Source: a bacterium
Lineage (GTDB): Archaea; Thermoplasmatota; Thermoplasmata; Lutacidiplasmatales; UBA184
Direction: 5' to 3'
Length of the DNA stretch: 5,410 nt
Assembly (NCBI GenBank): GCA_021832495.1
Contig: JAKBKR010000164.1
Coordinates: 1 to 5,410 of the forward strand
Position numbers and translations under genes: made by a program. This document shows positions 1-4,964 of the stretch, one piece after another. Within the stretch, counting starts at the first letter, position 1. The number at the start of each line of letters is the position of its first letter. The notes under the pieces are model-generated. The model saw only the letters and a list, made by a program, of their open reading frames with translations, ran no database searches and was not told where the DNA came from.

Positions 1-448
1 CGAGGCGGAAAGACAGGTGCTGTCGGGGTTGGAGACCTACCATGTCGGACCCAAAGAGATCACGCAGTTCGAACGAACCTTGGGATTAGATGGGGATGAG
101 CCCAGTCTGATCGCCATCGGCTGTCCTGGCTCTACAGTTGGTGAGTTACGGTACCTCGCGTTCGTGATCCGAGAAAGGATGGTGGGAAAAATCAAACCGG
201 GGATCGAGGTATGGGCGTGCACGAACCGTCAGGTGATCCAGGAGAATCCGGACACGGTGGCATTTCTTACGGCAGCGGGAGTGAAGGTCATACAAGACAC
301 TTGCATGGTCGTCGCCCCGATCGGCACGAGCTACCCCGTGATCGCCGTCAACTCAGCCAAGGCGGCATTCTATGCTTCCAAGCGTTCGTTCAGCGGGCAA
401 AAGGTCCTTTACGCCACGACGGAAGAGCTCATCGACCGATGGGCTTAG
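1..448 (+). CDS. Aconitase X-type dehydratase, probable phosphomevalonate dehydratase large subunit (3' part only)
   Basis: This is the C-terminal end of an aconitase-X family protein. In archaea the family's large subunit, with a separate small subunit, dehydrates (R)-5-phosphomevalonate to trans-anhydromevalonate 5-phosphate in the cytoplasm, within the modified mevalonate pathway. The reading frame is open from base 2, so the gene starts upstream. GTG at 17 is internal, and only about 148 of the roughly 400 residues usual for the family are present. Counting from the Val at 17, three cysteines sit in family-like contexts: Cys36 in IGCPGS, Cys68 in WACTNR and Cys96 in QDTCMVV. They match the cysteines known in this family to hold the iron-sulfur cluster. 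The block PVIAVNSAKAAFYA (residues 107-120) matches the conserved 'NSxK' segment near the C-terminus. No small subunit follows within the window. A bacterial-type hydroxyproline dehydratase of the same family is an alternative. The family call is firm; the substrate is inferred. Confidence 0.85.
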   Translation, partial: EAERQVLSGLETYHVGPKEITQFERTLGLDGDEPSLIAIGCPGSTVGELRYLAFVIRERMVGKIKPGIEVWACTNRQVIQENPDTVAFLTAAGVKVIQDTCMVVAPIGTSYPVIAVNSAKAAFYASKRSFSGQKVLYATTEELIDRWA

Positions 449-456
449 GGCGATCG

Positions 457-475
457 CTCTTCTCCGGTTTTCCCC
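457..475 (+). terminator. Pyrimidine-rich tract, possible archaeal terminator
   Basis: A run of C and T (CTCTTCTCCGGTTTTCCCC) begins 8 bases after the stop codon at 448 and includes TTTT at 468-471. Archaeal termination relies on T-rich tracts rather than hairpins, so this could end the dehydratase transcript. The T-run is short, so the call is weak. Confidence 0.2.
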
Positions 476-502
476 GTCAACAATGCGACATCCCTATACC
501 TG

Positions 503-525
503 CGGTCGGCCAAGTAAACCGACCG
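503..525. repeat. Inverted repeat 1: 7-bp perfect stem, 9-base loop
   Basis: CGGTCGG (503-509) is the exact reverse complement of CCGACCG (519-525), separated by CCAAGTAAA. It ends on the base directly before inverted repeat 2 begins, so in RNA the two stems could stack end to end. Confidence 0.7.
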
Positions 526-549
526 ATTGCGCCGTACACTTCGCGCAAT
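526..549. repeat. Inverted repeat 2: 7-bp perfect stem, 10-base loop
   Basis: ATTGCGC (526-532) is the exact reverse complement of GCGCAAT (543-549), with loop CGTACACTTC. It starts immediately after inverted repeat 1 with no gap. Confidence 0.7.
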
Positions 550-569
550 GAACGTTGTTGGGGGGCCTC

Positions 570-582
570 ATGCGTTACGCAT
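570..582. repeat. 13-base near-palindrome
   Basis: ATGCGT and ACGCAT flank a single central T (576), giving a 6+1+6 symmetric site. As DNA it has the look of a small dimeric-regulator operator. As RNA it could form only a 4-5 bp hairpin with a triloop, and its right half can instead pair with 480-487. Confidence 0.5.
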
Positions 583-596
583 TGTGTGAAACCCCG

Positions 597-638
597 GGTC
601 CAGCTTTACCGGTTCTCTTTCGCAAATCGGTCTGGACC
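597..638. repeat. Long bulged hairpin, 14 bp with 4-base bulge
   Basis: The outer stem GGTCCAG (597-603) pairs exactly with CTGGACC (632-638). After a 4-base bulge, CTTT (604-607), the inner stem ACCGGTT (608-614) pairs with AATCGGT (625-631), with one G-T wobble. The loop is CTCTTTCGCA (615-624). The 3' side has no interruption. No T-run follows directly, so it is not a bacterial-type intrinsic terminator. This is the strongest single structure in the gap. Confidence 0.75.
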
Positions 639-884
639 GTGTTTGTTGAGGGGCCAATCTCAGATAAATCGACCTTTTCTTGGGTCCTAAAGGGTCCGAT
701 AGATTCAAAGACTGAGTAAGCGTGCTGTACACCTGGATGGCGACCCTTCCCGAAGCGTCTCGAGCGAAGAAACAACCGCCTATCAAGGAATGGCGGGCCC
801 CTTCTCGGTCCGCTAAGGTCCGTCCAAAATCCACTGTTCCCAAGTTCCCTCGCAAGACCTTGTCAAAACGCATTCAGCGAGCGC

Positions 885-888
885 GGAG
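885..888 (+). promoter_or_regulatory. Ribosome binding site for the membrane protein gene
   Basis: GGAG lies 7 bases before the ATG at 896. It supports this start over the upstream in-frame GTG at 722 and ATG at 737, neither of which has a comparable signal. Confidence 0.5.
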
Positions 889-895
889 ACGCAGC

Positions 896-3589
896 ATGAC
901 CCGTACCGACATCTACCGCCCTCGACTGGCCTTCCTTTTACTCCTTTCTGCAGCTACGATCCTGACCATCTTGGGACTGGCTGTTCTCATCTCGGACCCC
1001 ACGGCGGTCGAAGGGGCACTGCTTCTGCCCATAGGAACGTTCCTTGTGATTGGAGTTCTGCTCTGGTTCCTTCCGCTCATGCGGTCTGCGCCTAGAGGCA
1101 ATTCTGTCGCAGCCAAGGACCGTCAGGTTTTTCGGGAACAGGAGCCACCGCTGGATAACCCTACTAAGTCTCGTTCCATCCCCAGCCGGACCCAGGAACT
1201 TCTGGAAGGGTTTGAATCGAGTGCCCCCCTTCTCTTCTTCGGTGTCGCTGCCATAGTTATCTCGATACTTTTCTGGGGAAGCTACGACCGCATCGGGGAC
1301 CGATACTACCCCTTGTGGGTTGTGTTCCTGCTTGTGGGGGGAATCGCGACAGTAGGGGGAACACTGGCGGCCTTTGTTCCGGAAGGTGAGGAGAATGGGA
1401 TCCCGGAAAACACCCCAGATTACGTAGTGCTAGAGCGTAAGAAGTGGGTGGCAACCCAAACCCAACTTCGGAACCTGAAGGCTCTGGTTGCGAGGATACC
1501 CTCCGCCGATCTTGTCAAGGCGACCCTCAAACCTGAAGCCGAGATTCGGGGACGGGAACCCAGTCTCAAAGACATTGCGGACTACACCGATCTCACCGGT
1601 GCCAAGCTCGAAGCCCTTCGACTGGCGTTGGCCCGGCAGGTCGATGGAAAATCCGCTGCGGAGATGGGGGGTGTCCCGCTTTCGGAGAAACCCGTAGCCC
1701 GTTCCTCGATGTCGCCGGGAGCCCGACCGCTAGCGACCCCCCAACCCCCCAGTCCCTCGCCCGAACCATCGCCATTGACGAACGCACCAAACCCGATGGA
1801 CCGACGGGCAGCACAAACCATTGGAGCGTCCTATGGGATGCAGTTCCTCTCTCCCAAAGAAGGGATTGGGCCCTGGGAGTCGACCGCGTTCCGCACTGCG
1901 ATGAGCACAGGTGCACTACGAAACCAAGGAGAATCGGGTCGGGAGTACGCCCTCCGGGGTGCATTGGAATCGGCTCGACTTGCAGGGAAAAACCCGGATC
2001 CCGCGGTCTTGGTGGTAGCCCTCCTGCGGACGCTCGAGCAGTCCCGTCTCCAGATCGGTGAGAAAAAGTTCCCTGAGTTCCTTCGTTCACTTGAATCCGA
2101 ATGCAAACGACTCGATGAGCGGCTCAAAGTCCCCCGAAATGCGGGGGAACCCTTGGACGAGTACCTTTCCCGAGTGAATGGTGTCTATTCGACCCTTGAA
2201 CGCACCGCTGTAGCGGCCCCGGACCAAAAGAACACGATGGCCGGATTCCAGTGGGCGCTCGCCCTGTTCCGGGGTTTCCTAGAAAGTTCAATCGGCACGC
2301 AGCGGACCGCCCAGTTGGTGGACTCCCTTGCCGAAGAGGCGGCCTCCGGAATTGTCTTCCGGAGTACAACCGAGGACGTAGGCGAGGAGATGGCAACGTA
2401 CGCACGACTCGTGCGGAATGCCCTAAGTGCTCTCAGCCCGGGCGCGATCCCTCCGGAAGAGTTGGGACGCATCCTGCGGGAGTTTGACGCCCTGGTCACG
2501 GACCTGAAGGGGTCGGATGATGCGAGCTCTGGGAGTTCTATCCCGGCAGCCATTCCACCCAAGGAGAGCGTGGCGAGGGTCAACCAGCTCTTCGAAGCAG
2601 TTATCGGACGAGCCACGACCCGTCCATTACCACGAAGGGAGGTTCCAGAGCCCCAGATACCGGTGCAGACCCTTCCGCCCGCGCCCGGTGCCAGCGCTCC
2701 GTCCCCTACGAGTTCCGACAAGGGTCCGAGCGCTCCGTCTCCCTCCACGGCCCCCTCGTCAAAACCTGCGATGAGCCAGGTGGACTGGGAAGCATCGGCC
2801 TTTCGGGCGGCCTATGCAACGGGGGTGATCCGCCAACAGAATGAGCCTCCGAAGGAATACATCCAAAGGGCCCAATTGGAACATCCTTCTGGCGCCTCGC
2901 CTCCTGTTTCCCTTCAGATGGCCAAAGCCGTCTCGGCCAGCCTTATGGAGGCTCATCGCGGGCTGAGCGAGCGGGAAATGTCCGTTCTCTCTAAGACCTT
3001 GGAGGAAACGAGCCGGAAGTGGTCGCAGGATGTGAACGTACCATGGAATCCCGGAGAACCCCTAATCGATTACGCGGTTCGAGTAAGGGGGGTCCTGGAG
3101 GCACTTGACCGGACAGCCGTCGACTCTTCCCCGCGACGCGGGACGGCGGGTCTCCAGTGGGCGCTCACGCTTTTCAAAGGGTTCCTCGAAGGCTATCTCG
3201 GCAAGACAGGCATGGAGTCGGTCATCCGGGACGTAGAATCCACCGCCGCCCTTGCTGAGGGAGGAAAGTCCCGGGATGGATCGGACGAGACCGGAGATGA
3301 GCTCGCCACGTATGCCCAACTCGTGCGCAATTCGCTCCGTAGCCTTCCCAGCCAAGGGTACGACATCACTACTGTGAATGAGACCCTTGCCGAGTTCGAT
3401 ACGTTTGTCAACGACATTCGCTCGGGTCCGACGCGGTTCTCCGCGGGGACTTCCCGGACCCCTCAAACCGGTCCGAGGCCCGAGGACATCCACCGGATGT
3501 TCATCAAGGTCATGACCCAAGTGCCCGAACGCCCGAAGAAGGACCGGGGGAGCGAGAATCCTCCACCGAAAAAGGACGATACGGGTTAG
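896..3589 (+). CDS. Four-pass membrane protein with a tandemly duplicated ~250-residue cytoplasmic domain, function unknown
   Basis: I do not recognise this 897-residue protein. From the ATG at 896, four hydrophobic segments lie near residues 11-33, 38-62, 109-128 and 138-161. Arg/Lys-rich N-terminus and 63-108 loop suggest that both termini are inside and that the last ~735 residues are cytoplasmic. Residues 175-250 look helical. Pro/Ser-rich linkers at about 266-300 and 577-626 separate two copies of one domain, 327-577 and 631-880. Both copies open with WExxAFRxA, carry GEPL-xx-Y-xx-RV-x-GV and L-x-RTAV, then QWALxLFxGFLE, GxE/D-E/L-x-ATYAxLVRN and EFDxxVxD. No nucleotide-binding or catalytic motif is apparent; the fold is probably mostly helical. 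The tail is charged and ends in KKDDTG. Starting at GTG 722 would add 58 basic residues ahead of the first membrane segment, which seems unlikely. The gene converges on the KaiC-like operon with a 4-base stop overlap. Its role as a membrane platform or receptor-like protein is inference only. Confidence 0.85.
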   Translation: MTRTDIYRPRLAFLLLLSAATILTILGLAVLISDPTAVEGALLLPIGTFLVIGVLLWFLPLMRSAPRGNSVAAKDRQVFREQEPPLDNPTKSRSIPSRTQELLEGFESSAPLLFFGVAAIVISILFWGSYDRIGDRYYPLWVVFLLVGGIATVGGTLAAFVPEGEENGIPENTPDYVVLERKKWVATQTQLRNLKALVARIPSADLVKATLKPEAEIRGREPSLKDIADYTDLTGAKLEALRLALARQVDGKSAAEMGGVPLSEKPVARSSMSPGARPLATPQPPSPSPEPSPLTNAPNPMDRRAAQTIGASYGMQFLSPKEGIGPWESTAFRTAMSTGALRNQGESGREYALRGALESARLAGKNPDPAVLVVALLRTLEQSRLQIGEKKFPEFLRSLESECKRLDERLKVPRNAGEPLDEYLSRVNGVYSTLERTAVAAPDQKNTMAGFQWALALFRGFLESSIGTQRTAQLVDSLAEEAASGIVFRSTTEDVGEEMATYARLVRNALSALSPGAIPPEELGRILREFDALVTDLKGSDDASSGSSIPAAIPPKESVARVNQLFEAVIGRATTRPLPRREVPEPQIPVQTLPPAPGASAPSPTSSDKGPSAPSPSTAPSSKPAMSQVDWEASAFRAAYATGVIRQQNEPPKEYIQRAQLEHPSGASPPVSLQMAKAVSASLMEAHRGLSEREMSVLSKTLEETSRKWSQDVNVPWNPGEPLIDYAVRVRGVLEALDRTAVDSSPRRGTAGLQWALTLFKGFLEGYLGKTGMESVIRDVESTAALAEGGKSRDGSDETGDELATYAQLVRNSLRSLPSQGYDITTVNETLAEFDTFVNDIRSGPTRFSAGTSRTPQTGPRPEDIHRMFIKVMTQVPERPKKDRGSENPPPKKDDTG
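1874..2626 (+). repeat. Duplicated domain, copy A (residues 327-577)
   Basis: This is the coding segment of the first copy of the internal domain. Landmarks are WESTAFRTA at the start, VPRNAGEPLDEYLSRVNGV at 412-430, LERTAV at 434-439, FQWALALFRGFLE at 451-463, EEMATYARLVRNAL at 497-510, REFDALVTD at 528-536 and RVNQLFEAVI at 561-570. The proteins align along nearly their whole length, but the DNA copies have diverged, so the duplication is old. Confidence 0.8.
2786..3535 (+). repeat. Duplicated domain, copy B (residues 631-880)
   Basis: This is the coding segment of the second copy. Matching landmarks are WEASAFRAA at the start, VPWNPGEPLIDYAVRVRGV at 715-733, LDRTAV at 737-742, LQWALTLFKGFLE at 753-765, DELATYAQLVRNSL at 801-814, AEFDTFVND at 832-840 and DIHRMFIKVM at 864-873. 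Conservation is strongest in the middle block around QWAL-x-LF-x-GFLE and weakest in the first third (residues 655-710), which suggests the middle is the functional core. Confidence 0.8.
3569..3573 (-). terminator. T5 run just beyond the KaiC-like operon, possible terminator
   Basis: On the minus strand a TTTTT run starts 13 bases past the TAA stop codon (3586-3588). Archaeal termination commonly uses such T-runs. It lies inside the 3' end of the opposing membrane protein gene, where it reads as Lys codons, so it may be a by-product of coding. Confidence 0.25.
3586..3589. other. Overlapping stop codons of two convergent genes
   Basis: The four bases TTAG hold the plus-strand stop TAG (3587-3589) and the minus-strand stop TAA (reading 3588-3586). 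There is no intergenic space, so each transcript must end inside the opposite gene or run antisense to it. Confidence 0.95.
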
Positions 3590-4368
3590 GCAGCTGAGAA
3601 ACGGCTCTTGTCTTCGGACCCGGCACTCGCAATGCCTTGGTCTCCGACATTGACCCGGATGAGCCCGGTCGACTCGGGATGGTTCCGGACCTTTTCGATG
3701 GCGATGGCGTACTGAAACTTGGTCGCACGCTCTTCTACCTCAAGGTTCAGGAGGACATCGGCAATCGTTCCGAGCGTACCAGTGATGCGATGGTCGTGGA
3801 TGTCAGGGGTCAACGTCATCAGGGCACGACCTCCGACCCGCTGTGCGCGGTATCGGATCTGACGAACCATCGATATGACATCACTGGTCTCGGCCTGCTC
3901 GAGGAAGAAGTCCAACGAATCCACCACGAGCCGGAACGGCTTGTCGAGGGTGGCGAGATCGTTGATCATCCGGGTGACGAAATTGACGCGCTTACCCTGT
4001 ATCCCCTTCATCGTGAACTGGGAGATGTCCTCCGGGGAGATCCCCATTTCTCGAAACCGGCTTACCTCGAGGTTCCGGGAAAGGACTTGGTCGTAGTACT
4101 CTTCGAGGATGTTGACCAAGTTCAGATTCTCCCTCCACCCGAAATTGCGGAGTGCGCTGAGGATGTCCTCGGTCCGCTCCATTGTGGTATAGTAATAGAC
4201 CGGCATCCGTTCCGGAGCGAAACTGGCAAACTGTTTGGCCAGGAGCTCGATCCCGCTCCCTGGCGCCCCGGTGACGATACCTGCCCAACCTTTCGGTAGG
4301 ACACCACCAAGCTCATCGTCGACCTCCGGGATTCCGAAGATCGCTTCCTTGGAAGCCTTCTCCGTCAT
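3586..4368 (-). CDS. KaiC/RAD55-like RecA-fold protein with degenerate Walker A, probably unable to bind ATP normally
   Basis: This 260-residue protein has a KaiC-type RecA fold. It opens with FGIPEVDDELGGVLPKGW, like the KaiC-family 'GI..LD..LGGG.P.G' entry. The Walker A position reads GAPGSGIE (34-41): the glycines remain, but the catalytic Lys is Ile40 and the following Thr/Ser is Glu41. The two-Glu catalytic position is reduced to TTMERTED (61-68). Walker B is present (RLVVDSLDFF, 146-155). Near the C-terminus, EKVRN (225-229) aligns with KaiC's KxRG motif, whose Lys and Arg reach into the neighbouring subunit's ATP site. The ATG at 4368 has an excellent GGAGGTG site and overlaps the upstream gene's TGA as ATGA, so translation is coupled. 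Archaea carry families described as inactivated RecA-superfamily ATPases linked to signal transduction; this fits. A partner role for the operon's active ATPase is inferred. Confidence 0.85.
   Translation of the reverse strand: MTEKASKEAIFGIPEVDDELGGVLPKGWAGIVTGAPGSGIELLAKQFASFAPERMPVYYYTTMERTEDILSALRNFGWRENLNLVNILEEYYDQVLSRNLEVSRFREMGISPEDISQFTMKGIQGKRVNFVTRMINDLATLDKPFRLVVDSLDFFLEQAETSDVISMVRQIRYRAQRVGGRALMTLTPDIHDHRITGTLGTIADVLLNLEVEERATKFQYAIAIEKVRNHPESTGLIRVNVGDQGIASAGSEDKSRFSAA
4246..4269 (-). other. Degenerate Walker A (GAPGSGIE)
   Basis: The codons for Gly-Ala-Pro-Gly-Ser-Gly are followed by ATC (Ile) and GAG (Glu) where Lys and Thr/Ser are expected. Turning a Lys codon into ATC takes two base changes, and the next codon has changed too, so a single sequencing error does not explain it. 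Confidence 0.85.
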
Positions 4369-4964
4369 GGCTGCCCACCTCCTTCAAGGGTCACATTCGC
4401 GTCTGAGATGAGCGAAAGGACATTCGACAGTTCTGGGGCCGTCTCTTCGATCACGGTGAACAGGATCGTCGTGGCTCCGATGGATTTCAACTTGTTGACC
4501 AAGATGTGGAGGAACTCTTGGAGGATCGGAACGTTGTTGTGGATCGCGAGGGAACTAATGGAGTCCAGAACCACGATCTTGCGCTCGCTGGTGCTCCGAC
4601 GAAGGAGGTACTCTACCCGAAGCATGATGGTCTCGAGCATCGTTGGACTTTCGACATAGGTGGTGTTCGGGGCCCGCTGGGCCTTGTCCACCATCATGTA
4701 GCTCGTGACGTCGATGAAAGAGACGTTCTTGGTCGGGATGTCGACCGAGCCCAAAATGTCGATCAAGAGCGATGCCGGATTAGTTACCGAGAGGTAGACC
4801 ACGTAGCCCTTGACCTCCATCGCGTATTCTCGGAGCACCGCCGAAAGGGCCGCAAAATAACTGTCCGTGTACGTCGCCCCTTTGAGGCGAACTAGGACGG
4901 CAGAGCTATGGGGCATGCCCCGCAGACCTTCGGCGAGCTGTGATGCGGAGGATGATTCAGCCAT
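4365..4964 (-). CDS. Small RecA-fold protein without a P-loop, RAD55/KaiC-related, function unknown
   Basis: Using the ATG at 4964, this is a 199-residue soluble protein with the layout of a stripped-down RecA domain. After a short polar N-terminus comes a hydrophobic strand (AVLVRLKG, 22-29) where a P-loop would follow. The sequence instead reads GATYTDSYF, with no GxxGxGK. Strand VVYLSV (55-60), then NVSFIDVTS (80-88), precede a clear Walker B-like strand KIVVLDSISS (129-138). A further strand, TTILFTVIEE (165-174), follows, and the protein stops just after SLISDANVTL (184-193), the position of KaiC's 'ADGVI' strand, so the C-terminal sheet and KxRG finger are missing. The pattern recalls an uncharacterised archaeal group of P-loop-less RecA proteins. 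ATG 4964 gives an 8-base overlap with the upstream stop. GTG 4985 would add seven residues, and neither start has a well-placed ribosome site. ATP hydrolysis is unlikely. Confidence 0.75.
   Translation of the reverse strand: MAESSSASQLAEGLRGMPHSSAVLVRLKGATYTDSYFAALSAVLREYAMEVKGYVVYLSVTNPASLLIDILGSVDIPTKNVSFIDVTSYMMVDKAQRAPNTTYVESPTMLETIMLRVEYLLRRSTSERKIVVLDSISSLAIHNNVPILQEFLHILVNKLKSIGATTILFTVIEETAPELSNVLSLISDANVTLEGGGQP
4376..4382 (-). promoter_or_regulatory. Strong Shine-Dalgarno site for the 3586-4368 gene
   Basis: The minus strand reads GGAGGTG, a near-complete match to the archaeal 16S rRNA 3' end, 7 bases before the ATG. It also encodes the Gly-Gly-Gly near the C-terminus of the upstream gene, so the two functions share the same bases. 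Confidence 0.85.

Larger units (their letters stand above)
477..589. repeat. Long-range inverted repeat enclosing repeats 1 and 2
   Basis: ACAATGCG (480-487) is the exact reverse complement of CGCATTGT (578-585). If G586 is bulged, the pairing continues with TCA (477-479) against TGA (587-589), for 11 pairs in all. The helix would close a multibranched domain holding both abutting hairpins. Confidence 0.45.
477..681 (+). ncRNA. Candidate structured RNA (unclassified)
   Basis: Several helices can form within about 160 bases. These are a long-range helix (477-487 with 578-589), two hairpins directly abutting one another (503-525 and 526-549), a long bulged hairpin (597-638), and a possible closing helix pairing CCTCA (566-570) with TGAGG (647-651). 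A T-rich stretch at 675-681 could serve as the 3' end. The long-range helix and the small palindrome at 570-582 use the same bases, so the two would be alternative states. The strand is assumed from the T-rich end; the same structures exist on the other strand. I cannot assign it to a known RNA family, and the element could equally act as DNA or as a leader of the downstream gene. Confidence 0.3.
449..895. other. Long non-coding stretch, structured in its first half
   Basis: No reading frame here looks like a gene: the short frames on both strands have no recognisable motif and no ribosome binding site. Bases 477-638 hold an unusual density of inverted repeats, listed separately. Bases 639-721 contain GGGTCC twice (682-687 and 692-697), a third copy being at 596-601, and a T-rich segment CCTTTTCTT (673-681). 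Bases 722-895 are open in the frame of the downstream membrane protein, but they encode a basic stretch without a start signal, so I read them as leader. I see no convincing TATA element. CCTATACC (493-500) and AGATAAATC (662-670) are the closest, and both are weak. I found no tRNA, SRP RNA, RNase P RNA or CRISPR signature. Confidence 0.6.

Noticed and set aside
450..457. Palindrome GCGATCGC
   Set aside because: An 8-base site is expected occasionally in GC-rich DNA and nothing around it suggests a function.
591..640. tRNA or known RNA gene in the gap
   Set aside because: No cloverleaf with T-loop and CCA-type acceptor pairing could be drawn, and no SRP or RNase P consensus segments were seen.
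211..690. Plus-strand open frame overlapping the dehydratase end and running into the gap
   Set aside because: It overlaps in another frame the conserved cysteine and NSxK blocks of the dehydratase, and its translation is Arg/Gly-rich with no motif.
568..873. Minus-strand open frame of about 100 residues in the gap
   Set aside because: No recognisable motif, no ribosome site, and it overlaps the structured region; probably a chance frame.
722..895. In-frame GTG (722) and ATG (737) that would extend the membrane protein by up to 58 residues
   Set aside because: The extension is a basic, low-complexity stretch without a ribosome binding site. ATG 896 has GGAG 7 bases upstream and starts right before the first membrane segment.
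2693..2739. 11-base direct repeat AGCGCTCCGTC (2693-2703 and 2729-2739)
   Set aside because: It encodes repeated Ser-Ala-Pro-Ser in the Pro/Ser-rich linker, which is ordinary low-complexity linker sequence.
327..3535. Assignment of the duplicated domain to DUF4129 or a similar EY-motif family
   Set aside because: GEPLxxY superficially resembles such motifs, but the surrounding conserved blocks do not match what I know of those families.
3637..4299. Long plus-strand open frame of 220 residues opposite the degenerate KaiC-like gene
   Set aside because: It is the antisense shadow of a gene whose minus-strand translation clearly matches the KaiC family; stop codons are rare there because of codon use.
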